Of a DNA stretch of 64,000 bases, positions 1 to 8,490 are shown one piece after another. The notes beneath the pieces are model-generated. The model was not told where the DNA came from. It ran no database searches and worked only from the letters and a program-made list of their open reading frames with translations. Position 1 is the stretch's first letter. Each line of letters starts with the position of its first letter. The DNA comes from Chitinophaga sp. CF118 (GTDB taxonomy: Bacteria; Bacteroidota; Bacteroidia; Chitinophagales; Chitinophagaceae): assembly GCF_900112615.1 (NCBI RefSeq), contig NZ_FOMK01000004.1, positions 682,001-746,000 on the forward strand, written 5' to 3'. Both the position numbers and the translations under genes were made by a program.

Positions 1-1099
1 CTTTATGTTTTCCTTTCACAAACTCTGCTACCAGTCGCAGATCTTCTATGCGGGAGTTGGTACAACTTCCTATAAACACATAATCCACCTTTTTACCCAG
101 CAGTCCGCTACCAGGTTCCAGGCCCATATATTCCAGTGATTTTCTGAAAGACGCTTTTTCTTTCTCCTCCATCTGCTCTACAGAAGGAATATGCTGAGTA
201 ACTCCTATTCCCATACCAGGATTGGTACCGTAGGTGATCATCGGTTCGATATCTGCTGCGTCAAAGGTGAGCGTTACGTCAAATTCTGCATCTTTATCGG
301 TAGATAAAGTCTTCCAGTAAGCCAGCGCTTTATCCCAATCTGCTCCCTTTGGTGCAAATTCACGGCCTTTAATATATTCGAAAGTAATCTCGTCGGGCGC
401 TATCAGTCCACCGCGGGCCCCCATTTCTATACTCATGTTACAGATGGTCATACGGGCTTCCATGCTCAGGCTGCGGATTGCCTCACCGGCATATTCCACA
501 AAGTACCCTGTAGCACCGGATGCGGAGATCTTCGAGATGATATACAGAATGATATCTTTGGATAACACTCCTTTTTTCAGCTGCCCGTTCACTTCAATCT
601 TCATGCGTTTTGGACGGTATTGCAGAATGCACTGGGTAGCCAGCACCTGTTCTACCTCCGAAGTACCAATACCAAAAGCGATGGCACCAAAGGCACCGTG
701 TGTGCTGGTATGACTGTCGCCACAAACGATGGTCATTCCCGGCAGGGTTATTCCCAACTCGGGCCCTATCACGTGAACGATACCCTGGTAAGGATGGCCC
801 AAACCATATAGTTCTACTCCAAATTCTTTTGTATTGGTGGTCAGCATTTCTACCTGCTTACGGCTCAATGCTTCTTTAATTGGCAGATGCTGATCAATTG
901 TAGGTACGTTATGATCGGCCGTTGCTCTTGTTTTAGCGGTACGGAACACGGGGATACCTCTTTTACGCAAGCCATCGAATGCCTGCGGACTGGTTACCTC
1001 GTGAATAAAATGCGTGTTGATATATACTGCATCCGGAAAACCGGGTTTGCTAAGTACCACGTGGCTATCCCAGAGTTTATCAAATAATGTTTTTCCCAT
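1..1099 (-). CDS. leuC: 3-isopropylmalate dehydratase large subunit (5' part, runs off the window)
   Basis: Leucine biosynthesis: with LeuD it isomerises 2-isopropylmalate to 3-isopropylmalate in the cytoplasm, using a [4Fe-4S] cluster. Reading the minus strand from the ATG at 1099 gives MGKTLFDKLWDSHVV, then further in VHVIGPELGITLPG and IVCGDSHTST, and near the window edge FIGSCTNSRIEDLR, which holds a cluster-ligand Cys. These are aconitase-superfamily LeuC signatures. About 366 of the usual ~465 codons are present; the C-terminal part lies beyond position 1. Downstream genes (leuD, leuB or others) would be outside the window. Only ~180 bp separate it from the divergent gene at 1284, and no leader peptide or terminator is seen in that gap. 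Identification is secure. Confidence 0.95.
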   Translation of the reverse strand, partial: MGKTLFDKLWDSHVVLSKPGFPDAVYINTHFIHEVTSPQAFDGLRKRGIPVFRTAKTRATADHNVPTIDQHLPIKEALSRKQVEMLTTNTKEFGVELYGLGHPYQGIVHVIGPELGITLPGMTIVCGDSHTSTHGAFGAIAFGIGTSEVEQVLATQCILQYRPKRMKIEVNGQLKKGVLSKDIILYIISKISASGATGYFVEYAGEAIRSLSMEARMTICNMSIEMGARGGLIAPDEITFEYIKGREFAPKGADWDKALAYWKTLSTDKDAEFDVTLTFDAADIEPMITYGTNPGMGIGVTQHIPSVEQMEEKEKASFRKSLEYMGLEPGSGLLGKKVDYVFIGSCTNSRIEDLRLVAEFVKGKHK

Positions 1100-1164
1100 C
1101 CGTAATTACTTTTTAGAAAATGACGCAAATTGCGTTTTATGCTTCCTTCCTTTGTTTGTATCTT

Positions 1165-1206
1165 CAAAGCTAATAGGCAATGGTTATTACTATATAGCTA
1201 AATTTG
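1165..1206. promoter_or_regulatory. Putative divergent promoters for leuC and the gene at 1284
   Basis: Two matches to the Bacteroidota -7 box TAnnTTTG lie in this 184-bp divergent gap. One is TAGCTTTG on the minus strand (1165-1172), facing leuC; the other is TAAATTTG on the plus strand (1199-1206), facing the 1284 gene. Neither has a clear TTG at -33, so the assignment is tentative. Confidence 0.4.
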
Positions 1207-1283
1207 GCCTAATTACGATATGTAACTACACCTGATGATCATCACTTATTTGATTATCAGTCAATTATAACACATTATTAACG

Positions 1284-2837
1284 ATGTCCAACAATCATCA
1301 GGATGCCCTCTTCATACTAATAAAAACGCTTACAAAGGCCGAAAAACGGAATTTCCAACTCGCTTTCAATAAAAACAACACTAAAGAGGACGTTTTATTC
1401 ATTCAGTTGTTTAACACCCTGGACAAATCGAAGGAATATGACGAAGAACTGATTCTCAAAAAGATTCCCGCAATTAAAAAGCAACAGCTTAGCAACGTAA
1501 AAGCTCATCTATACAAACAACTACTCACTACATTGCGACTGCTCTACAAGCAGAAAGACCCGCTAATAGACCTGCGGGAGCAATTAGATTATGCGCGTGT
1601 ATTGTACAGTAAGGGGTTATATAGCCAAAGCCTGAAGATCCTTTCCCGTGCCAAATCAATGGCTATGGAACAGGAAGAAGTAATGCTAAGCTATGAAATA
1701 ATAGAATTCGAAAAACTGATAGAGAGCAGACACATCACCCGCAGTCTCGAGAACCGGGCAGATGAACTGAGTGCAGAATCCAAACAGATAGAACTGCGGC
1801 TCAGCAATGTAAGCCAGTTGTCCACCCTCTCCTTGCGCATGTATGGTCTGTACCTGAAACTGGGGCATGCCCGCGATGCAAGGGACGCAGAAATGGTAAA
1901 GCTATTCTTTGAAAAAGAATTGCCTCCCAACTGCAATTCAGACATGAGCTTTTACGAAAAGATCCATCTGTACCAAGCCTATAGCTGGTATTACTATATT
2001 CTGCAGGACTTTGTAATGTTCTACCGGTACACCCAAAAATGGGTGGACCTCTTCAAGGAATACCCTTCCCTGCAACGGACCGATGTAGAGCTCTACATCA
2101 AAGCCATGCATAACCTGCTGACGGCCCATTTTTACACCATGAACCACGATAAGTTCATGCGGGTACTGGAACAGCTGGAGACTTTCAATGCCGAAAACCA
2201 GGAATCCTTTAACGAAAACACCAAAATATCCGCTTTTGTGTACCTGTACACAGCGCGGATCAACAAGTATTTCCTGGAAGGCACTTTCAGTGAGGGATTA
2301 TCCCTGGTTCCCCAGCTGGAAGCGGAAATAGCAGAACACCAGCTGAAAATAGACCAGCACCGTGTACTGCTTTTCTATTACAAAATTGCCTGCCTCTACT
2401 TTGGAAGTGGCGATAACAATAAGGCGATCGTTTACCTGAACAAAATCATTCATCTACGAATAGGTAATTTACGTGCTGATATACAATGTTTTACGCGTAT
2501 CCTTCACCTGATAGCACATTACGAACTGGAAAATTACAGCCTGGTAGAATACCTGATCAAGTCTGTTTATCATTTCATTGCCAAGAATAAGGATTTAGGG
2601 CAGATGATGGAAGAGATCCTGAAATTCTTACGTAAAAATATTTACGCAAATCCTAAAGCATTACGCACCGCTTTTGCCGATCTGAAAGAGAGACTGGTAC
2701 AACTATCACAAAATCCTTATGAAAGAAGGTCTTTCCTGTACCTGGATATTATTTCCTGGCTGGAAAGTAAAATTGAAGGGATTCCGGTTCAAAGTGTTAT
2801 TCATCGTAAATTTGTGAATAAGGAAAAGCGTATTTAA
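1284..2837 (+). CDS. Helical-repeat (TPR-like) cytoplasmic protein of unknown function
   Basis: I do not recognise the family with certainty. The 517-residue protein starts at ATG 1284 (MSNNHQDALFILIKTLTKAEKRN), has no signal peptide or membrane segment, and is almost wholly alpha-helical. It has many Leu/Tyr-rich amphipathic stretches with spacing like tetratricopeptide repeats (for example around residues 105-125, 225-250 and 360-390). A basic C-terminal tail (FVNKEKRI) ends it. It stands alone between the divergent leuC and the convergent rhamnosidase gene, and is followed by a very long hairpin at 2883-2964. A scaffold or regulatory role is possible from the helical repeats but is only a guess. 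Confidence 0.7.
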   Translation: MSNNHQDALFILIKTLTKAEKRNFQLAFNKNNTKEDVLFIQLFNTLDKSKEYDEELILKKIPAIKKQQLSNVKAHLYKQLLTTLRLLYKQKDPLIDLREQLDYARVLYSKGLYSQSLKILSRAKSMAMEQEEVMLSYEIIEFEKLIESRHITRSLENRADELSAESKQIELRLSNVSQLSTLSLRMYGLYLKLGHARDARDAEMVKLFFEKELPPNCNSDMSFYEKIHLYQAYSWYYYILQDFVMFYRYTQKWVDLFKEYPSLQRTDVELYIKAMHNLLTAHFYTMNHDKFMRVLEQLETFNAENQESFNENTKISAFVYLYTARINKYFLEGTFSEGLSLVPQLEAEIAEHQLKIDQHRVLLFYYKIACLYFGSGDNNKAIVYLNKIIHLRIGNLRADIQCFTRILHLIAHYELENYSLVEYLIKSVYHFIAKNKDLGQMMEEILKFLRKNIYANPKALRTAFADLKERLVQLSQNPYERRSFLYLDIISWLESKIEGIPVQSVIHRKFVNKEKRI

Positions 2838-2882
2838 AGATACCCTGAATATTACACTGACGGGGTACAAAAAGTATAGAAA

Positions 2883-2964
2883 CGGTTTTGAGATTCGATC
2901 ATCCTTCGTTCATCCTTCGTTAAAAGACGAAGGATGAACGAAGGATGATCGAATCTCAAAACCG
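2883..2964. terminator. 82-bp perfect palindrome between convergent genes
   Basis: Two perfectly complementary 38-base arms (2883-2920 and 2927-2964) flank a 6-base loop. Each arm carries an internal tandem direct repeat of CATCCTTCGTT. The site lies between the stop codons of two convergent genes, so a bidirectional terminator is the simplest reading. There is no U-tract after the stem on either strand, which is unusual for an intrinsic terminator. Confidence 0.6.
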
Positions 2965-3010
2965 GCTTATTCCTGTTTACTTCCTTTCTATGGAATAGTT
3001 AAGTACTATC

Positions 3011-5893
3011 TTATTTCAACACGCCGAGTGTTACCGGTCCCAATAACCCGGCAGGCAACACCTTCCATTCCGGTCTGATAGTCACATTAGTACGGGTAAA
3101 ACGCTTTTCTGCCGGCAGATCCCTGTCTCCTACCAACCTGTTATGCCAGCTGTTTATCACTTCCACTTCCAGGATGTTTTCTCCGGAATGTAAAACACCA
3201 TTCACTGCTACCTGAAACGGTGGAGCCCAAACCACCCCCAGGTCTTTACCATTCAATTTCACATGAGCTATTCCAAGATCTTTTAAAATGCCCAGGTCAA
3301 TGTGCAGGGATTGACTGCTATCTCCTTTCCAGGTAAATGATTTCTGATACACCGCACTACCGGAATAATAACGGATACCAGGATCCGGGTTATCGGCCCA
3401 ACTTGTAAGCTGAGGAAAAATAGTAGTAGCCGGTCCTCCCCAGGTAGTATCAAAATGTACCTGCCATGCACCTTTTAAAGTGTCCAGAGTTATAAAGCGG
3501 GGAGCAGTTACATTAGCCTGTTGGTTAACAGGAATTGGCTCTCTGAATACAATGAACCAGGAGCCATAAGGAGAGAATTGTACGGGGACAGTCGTTGTCC
3601 CGTTTTGCTGTGTATATGCAGTTGCTGGTTTGGTATTTCCGGTAACAGGATCCCAGAATTCCGGCAGACGGCCACTTACACGGAAGGTAAATTCGGCTGT
3701 GGTAGATAACGGTTGTTGATTGCTGATGAAATAATAATCCAGGGTATCTTTCCTGTGATGAATGTATGGAAATGAAAATGTAGTACTATCTGTTTTCACA
3801 CTGCAATCTGCCAGAATATTGTGATTCAAAAGCCATTCAGCAGCAGTATATCCCCAGGCAATTGTGCCTTTACCAATGCGAAGACTCCCCTGCTCACTTT
3901 CTTTATCTCCCCATAATGTATGCGCTAATTTTGTAAGCTGCTGTTCTGCTGCCACACCTCCTACCAGGCTTGCAGTACTATGTGTACGTAGCCCGATAAC
4001 AGTTGCGCCATCATTCACCAACTGAGATACTTTTTTTAGAGCAGCCAGCGAGAGTACTTTATGATTTGGCAATACTAATACACGGTATTGCATTCCATGT
4101 GGCAAAGTAATTCTACCATCCTTTACACTCAGTACCAGCAGGCGGTCTTCATTGATCACATCATAATCAAATCCTGGCAATGCGCCTGCAGGATCATCTT
4201 CTTTAAGGCGTGCAATATTAGGCACATGATCTCCGTAATAATATAGTACATCTGCTACGAAATTCCCTTGTTGCATCATGTATTGCACACGGCCCATGTA
4301 AGAAAAAAAAGCATCTGAATATTTCCACCAGGTGGTATTGGGATTAAAGTGTGTGCCCGCAAAATACTCCTGTCCGGGTAATCCCATTTCTTTGGGAGAA
4401 GCAGTGAAAGTATGCAGCAATGTGAGGTTCAATCCTGCGCATACTTCATGATCAAAAGCAGGTTTCATCTGTTCCCATATCACATCATCCCAGTGATGCC
4501 CGATAGAAGTAAATGCCTCTGCACCTACCAGTGTTTTATTGTAGATATGTGCAGCACTGGCAGCCTGTTTCACAAAGAACCTGCTGCCGGGAACCGGCCT
4601 GTGGCCGGAGGGTGACCAGAACTCTCCCATCATGATCTCACTATGACCAAAGTTTTTCAATCCATCGAACGGACCAGCATGCGGGCCTGCAGATTCCGGC
4701 TGTATACCCATTCCAAAAGCAGCTGCTTTCTGCTGAAATATTTTATAATGATTATCAGCCACACAATCACTGATTGTTTTACGAAAATCATTCAGGAAGC
4801 GGTCGCTGACTGCAGGATTATCAATGATCTTGCCTGCCACTACCGGCAAATAAGGTAGCAAGTCATATCCTCTGCGGGTAAGAAATTCTTTCCGGAAGTT
4901 CTCCGTCCAGTTAACTCCTCCCAGTTCCCAACTGTCTGTTTGCAGGTAACGTAAAGTAGTACCAGCATCCGTTCCAATACTCTCCAGTAAAGGTTTTACA
5001 TGTGTATCCCAGTAACCGGTAAAATGCTGCGGATTAAGATAATCTATCACCAGTCCCTGCCACTTACCACTTGATGTTGAAATACGTGCACCATTATTGG
5101 TATAACCAAAACGCATGATCACCCATTTACCCGCAGGAGCTTTCCATTGCAATAATCCGGTGCTATCCATATAACGGGAAATGTCTTTTACTTCTGCAAT
5201 ATGTGCATCTGCTTTACCATTAACATCATCATCCATCACATAAGCAGGTGCATTGCTGTATAACCCTTCTGTATTACTATGCTGAGCATTAGACAATAAA
5301 AAACGTGTATCCGTAGCTGATCCTCCCACTTCACTGAAAGCAGCTTTTTGTTGCAAATTATTTAAGCGGGTAATACCAGTTGTATCGTGCAGCGGAAAAG
5401 CCAGCACAGCGATGTCCCTGTAAAAATTTAACCGGGATGATGGTAGTGATAATTGTTGTTTTACAGTGCCATTCACAATAGTTTCTGACCAGGTGATCCG
5501 CTTGGAGGCTTCCTGTGGTTTAGTATCGGGCGCACCCAGGTTCCAGCCACTCTGGATATTCAGACTTAATACCAGTCCTAAGCGTTTCGCTTCATGCACT
5601 GCATGCAGATATAATTCCCGCCACGCAGGAGAACCAAATAAAGGACCTTCCGGAACCTGTGCATTCCCCCACTGATCTGCACCACCGGCATCAAAGATGC
5701 AGGCACCACTAAAGCCTTTATCCTTCATAGCTTCCAGATCGCGCGTGATGGATTGTTTAGTAACATTCCCATTCAGCCACCACCACCAGCAACGGATACC
5801 GTATGTTGTAGCAGGATGTGCAAATCCGGAAGTAGTCTGCGCTACGCAGGGTTGAAATATCAATAGCAGGAAGAATAAGGGCAATGTCTTCAT
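3011..5893 (-). CDS. Secreted GH106-family alpha-L-rhamnosidase
   Basis: Predicted periplasmic or secreted glycoside hydrolase removing terminal alpha-L-rhamnose from glycans. The 960-residue product starts with a Sec signal peptide (MKTLPLFFLLLIFQPCVAQ). It is followed by the N-terminal signature CWWWWLNGNVTKQSI and then LEAMKDKGFSGACIFDAGG, typical of the GH106 fold. A central TIM-barrel region includes the candidate catalytic stretch GAEAFTSIGHHWDD. The last ~130 residues form a GH2-like jelly-roll (LHIDLGILKDLGIAHVKLNG, GENILEVEVINSWHNRLVGD), as usual in the family; length is normal. No SusC/SusD pair is adjacent, so this is not a canonical polysaccharide utilisation locus. The upstream gap holds a fragment of an oxidoreductase gene (5955-6020). 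Substrate linkage cannot be read from sequence. Confidence 0.88.
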   Translation of the reverse strand: MKTLPLFFLLLIFQPCVAQTTSGFAHPATTYGIRCWWWWLNGNVTKQSITRDLEAMKDKGFSGACIFDAGGADQWGNAQVPEGPLFGSPAWRELYLHAVHEAKRLGLVLSLNIQSGWNLGAPDTKPQEASKRITWSETIVNGTVKQQLSLPSSRLNFYRDIAVLAFPLHDTTGITRLNNLQQKAAFSEVGGSATDTRFLLSNAQHSNTEGLYSNAPAYVMDDDVNGKADAHIAEVKDISRYMDSTGLLQWKAPAGKWVIMRFGYTNNGARISTSSGKWQGLVIDYLNPQHFTGYWDTHVKPLLESIGTDAGTTLRYLQTDSWELGGVNWTENFRKEFLTRRGYDLLPYLPVVAGKIIDNPAVSDRFLNDFRKTISDCVADNHYKIFQQKAAAFGMGIQPESAGPHAGPFDGLKNFGHSEIMMGEFWSPSGHRPVPGSRFFVKQAASAAHIYNKTLVGAEAFTSIGHHWDDVIWEQMKPAFDHEVCAGLNLTLLHTFTASPKEMGLPGQEYFAGTHFNPNTTWWKYSDAFFSYMGRVQYMMQQGNFVADVLYYYGDHVPNIARLKEDDPAGALPGFDYDVINEDRLLVLSVKDGRITLPHGMQYRVLVLPNHKVLSLAALKKVSQLVNDGATVIGLRTHSTASLVGGVAAEQQLTKLAHTLWGDKESEQGSLRIGKGTIAWGYTAAEWLLNHNILADCSVKTDSTTFSFPYIHHRKDTLDYYFISNQQPLSTTAEFTFRVSGRLPEFWDPVTGNTKPATAYTQQNGTTTVPVQFSPYGSWFIVFREPIPVNQQANVTAPRFITLDTLKGAWQVHFDTTWGGPATTIFPQLTSWADNPDPGIRYYSGSAVYQKSFTWKGDSSQSLHIDLGILKDLGIAHVKLNGKDLGVVWAPPFQVAVNGVLHSGENILEVEVINSWHNRLVGDRDLPAEKRFTRTNVTIRPEWKVLPAGLLGPVTLGVLK

Positions 5894-5954
5894 TCGTGGT
5901 TAATTCATTCACAAACAAAGTACAAGAAAATCTGAAATGCTGTCAGAAAGATTT

Positions 5955-6020
5955 ACAATACGTTTCCCTTCTTTAGCTGATTTACGTGCAGCTTCCAGGA
6001 TCTTTACAACAATGAGATTA
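5955..6020 (-). pseudogene. 66-bp duplicated 3' end of a Gfo/Idh/MocA oxidoreductase gene
   Basis: These 66 bases match the 3' end of the oxidoreductase gene at 8498-8563 with only about two differences. On the minus strand they still encode NLIVVKILEAARKSAKEGKR in frame. The copy lacks the stop codon and the rest of the gene. It sits in the gap upstream of the rhamnosidase gene, in the same orientation as the parent. It looks like the remains of a tandem duplication or of a deleted paralogue; the plus-strand glycosidase gene lies between the two copies. Confidence 0.75.
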
Positions 6021-6170
6021 CGCCGCCTCGTCAACCAAACGTACCAGATAATCTCTGCGCCAAATGTTATTGATAAATACACCTCGTCTGACGTAAATAA
6101 CAGGTGAGCTTAATTGAAAAACTATCTGGCAGATGCAGTGTATTTATGATCAATAATAATCCGATTCTGA

Positions 6171-6178
6171 TATATTTG
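6171..6178 (+). promoter_or_regulatory. -7 promoter element for the GH71/99-like gene
   Basis: TATATTTG is an exact TAnnTTTG match about 60 bases before the ATG at 6239. Its position argues against the longer reading from 6104, because those upstream codons would precede the transcript. No clear TTG is present at -33. Confidence 0.4.
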
Positions 6179-6238
6179 CCTGTCTGCATCAGATTCCTGG
6201 CAAATCACCGTTTACAATTGAAAGAAACCCACTTTCCT

Positions 6239-8353
6239 ATGTCAAAACGACCCATTTCATTGTTGCTTATGTTCATGTTATTAACAGCAACCCTTAGGGC
6301 GCAGGTAGCCCTTGAAGCTCAGTCAGTTACCGGAAAAGTAATAGCCGGTTATCAAGGATGGTTTACCTGTTATGGAGACGGCTCTCCGGTTGCCAGATGG
6401 AGCCACTGGTCCGGCGGTGTATATCAATCCAACAACGGTTACCCTGCTCCCGGCCATCTCAGTTTTGAAGCTTACCCTGATGTAAGTGAATATGCACAAT
6501 TATTTCAGACAGGCTTTGGTAATTTAAGCGATGGAGGTCCATCCAAATTGTTCTCTTCTTACCCACTGGCAACATTAGATCTGCATTTTAAATGGATGCA
6601 ACAGAATGGCATTGATGGCGTAGGTCTGCAACGCTTTTTAGGGGAAACAAAAGATGGTGTATTCAAAGCTCATAGAGACAGTGTAGCAGTAAGAATGCGA
6701 CGTGCAGCAGAAAAATACCAACGCATCTTTTACATTATGTATGACCTGAGTGCAGATGACACTACTTACTTTAAGACTGACTGGTCACACATTGAGAATG
6801 ACCTCAATGTATTGTCTTCTCCGTATTATGCACATCAGAATGGTAAACCAGTGATCTGCTTGTGGGGCTTCGGATTCACCGGACGGCCAAATGCTCCTGT
6901 GCAAAGCCTGGCTATCATCAACTGGTTAAAAAGGAAAGGATATTATGTGATAGGTGGAGTGCCAACCAACTGGCGCAACGGTACTGATGATTCTTTCAGT
7001 GGATACAGCGATGTGTACAAAGCCTTTAATATGATCTCACCTTGGTCTGTAGGACGTTTCATAGATACCGCCGGTGCAGATACTTTCAGGGTACGCCACC
7101 TCGTTCCTGACCTTACCTATTGTAATGCCAATGGCATTGATTATCAGCCGGTACTTTTCCCCGGCTTTGCATGGAGTAACTGGAATGGCGGGACAAAAAA
7201 CCAGATTCCACGCAACAAAGGAGAGTTCTTCTGGCACCAGTTATACAACGTTAAGAATCTGGGCATAAGCACCGCTTATATAGCAATGTTTGATGAATAT
7301 GACGAAGGCACCGCTATTGCAAAAATGGCAGACAGTTACCTTACCATTCCCGGCAATCAGTATTTCTTAACCACCAGTGCTGATGGTACTTACATCTCTC
7401 CTGACTTCTACTTAAGACTGGCAGGACAAGCCACTAAAGTACTAAAAGGAACAGCTCCATTAACAGCCAATGTGACCATCCCTTATGTTGCTGCACCAAA
7501 CTGGCTGAAGACAAGCCTCGAATCAGGATATGATGCGGCGCTCACCTGGACAGACAGTGCAGAACCAACTTCTGTTCCTAAAAACATACTGGGATATAAC
7601 GGTACAGCCACCCCCATTTGTGGAACAGTATCCGGCGAAACCAGTCATAGCGGCAATTACTCCATCCGTGTAGCCGGACAGGATAATGCTGCTGCAACCG
7701 CTTCTTTTTACTACTTCAGATCTTTTGATGTAAACATTCCTGTTACGACAAATACAAGACTCAGTTTCTGGACCTATCCTACCAATACGTTGTCGAGATA
7801 TGTGTCTGTTGATTTAATATTTACAGATGGTACGGCTTTACGCAACACTGCTGCGACCGACCTCAATGGTGTATCTATGCATCCGGGCGCAGGTCGGGGT
7901 ACAGTAAATACATGGCAGCAAACATCCAGTTATATTGGTAACTGGGTGAGTGGTAAAACGATCGACAGGATTGTGATTGCATATGATCATACACAGGAAA
8001 CGGGCAACTTCAAAACATACATTGATGATATCATCATCAATGACACAACACTGGTGTCGGCGCCAACAATTGCCAGTGTGATTGATGTCGGAACTGATGA
8101 AGAAAAAGGAGTGACTATTTTTCCACAACCTGCTGATAACATGGCAACCATAAAATTCAGCAACGATTGGAAAGGGCTCACTGATATTACGATCTTAAAT
8201 GCAGGAGGATACAGGGTAAACAGACAAACAGTAAGTGTAGATGGGAACCAGATATTATTGCAGGTAGATCAATTGCCAGCTGGTGTATATTTTGTACGCA
8301 TCAGTAACCGTACAAAAAAAACAACAAAGCGATTAGTGATTGCAGGAAGATAG
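6239..8353 (+). CDS. Secreted glycoside hydrolase family 71/99-like protein with T9SS sorting domain
   Basis: Predicted extracellular glycan-degrading enzyme. The ATG at 6239 gives a clean signal peptide (MSKRPISLLLMFMLLTATLRAQ); the frame is open back to 6104 but that extension would bury the signal. Residues ~30-370 resemble the GH71/GH99-like TIM barrel (GKVIAGYQGWFTCYGDGS, WMQQNGIDGVGLQRF, ISTAYIAMFDEYDEGTAI). Residues ~415-600 look like a carbohydrate-binding beta-sandwich. The last ~80 residues form a type A Por/T9SS C-terminal domain (GVTIFPQPADNMATIKF ... LPAGVYFVRIS), which directs export across the outer membrane. At 704 residues it is a typical multidomain secreted Bacteroidota enzyme. 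Endo-mannanase or xylosidase-like activity is possible; the exact specificity is unknown. Confidence 0.8.
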   Translation: MSKRPISLLLMFMLLTATLRAQVALEAQSVTGKVIAGYQGWFTCYGDGSPVARWSHWSGGVYQSNNGYPAPGHLSFEAYPDVSEYAQLFQTGFGNLSDGGPSKLFSSYPLATLDLHFKWMQQNGIDGVGLQRFLGETKDGVFKAHRDSVAVRMRRAAEKYQRIFYIMYDLSADDTTYFKTDWSHIENDLNVLSSPYYAHQNGKPVICLWGFGFTGRPNAPVQSLAIINWLKRKGYYVIGGVPTNWRNGTDDSFSGYSDVYKAFNMISPWSVGRFIDTAGADTFRVRHLVPDLTYCNANGIDYQPVLFPGFAWSNWNGGTKNQIPRNKGEFFWHQLYNVKNLGISTAYIAMFDEYDEGTAIAKMADSYLTIPGNQYFLTTSADGTYISPDFYLRLAGQATKVLKGTAPLTANVTIPYVAAPNWLKTSLESGYDAALTWTDSAEPTSVPKNILGYNGTATPICGTVSGETSHSGNYSIRVAGQDNAAATASFYYFRSFDVNIPVTTNTRLSFWTYPTNTLSRYVSVDLIFTDGTALRNTAATDLNGVSMHPGAGRGTVNTWQQTSSYIGNWVSGKTIDRIVIAYDHTQETGNFKTYIDDIIINDTTLVSAPTIASVIDVGTDEEKGVTIFPQPADNMATIKFSNDWKGLTDITILNAGGYRVNRQTVSVDGNQILLQVDQLPAGVYFVRISNRTKKTTKRLVIAGR

Positions 8354-8371
8354 TTTTTGTTTATAATACTA

Positions 8372-8404
8372 TTATTGCGCTGATCTGAAAGGTCAGTGCA
8401 ATAA
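8372..8404 (+). terminator. Hairpin after the GH71/99-like gene
   Basis: Arms 8372-8385 and 8391-8404 pair over 14 positions around a TGAAA loop. Two of the pairs are G-U wobbles that form only in plus-strand RNA, which fits termination of the plus-strand gene. The following U-tract is weak. Confidence 0.55.
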
Positions 8405-8410
8405 CAATAT

Positions 8411-8483
8411 TTTCTGGGCTGACTAAAAGTAAAATGAAGACGTTAGAGTCCGAAAGAGGAGATCCTTTTTAGTCAGCCCCAAA
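8411..8483 (-). terminator. Terminator-like stem after the Gfo/Idh gene
   Basis: A 13-bp stem (8416-8428 with 8467-8479) is flanked by outer T/A runs and encloses a 38-base loop. It lies just past the stop of the minus-strand oxidoreductase, so it probably ends that transcript. The large loop makes it imperfect. Confidence 0.5.
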
Positions 8484-8490
8484 ATATCAT

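Noticed and set aside
1121..1140. Attenuator or leader peptide upstream of leuC
   Set aside because: Only a short imperfect dyad (ACGCAA...TTGCGT) is present; no Leu-rich ORF or terminator was found between 1100 and 1283.
2901..2950. Direct repeats of CATCCTTCGTT as a mini CRISPR array
   Set aside because: Only two copies per arm without spacers; they are parts of one palindrome and no cas genes are near.
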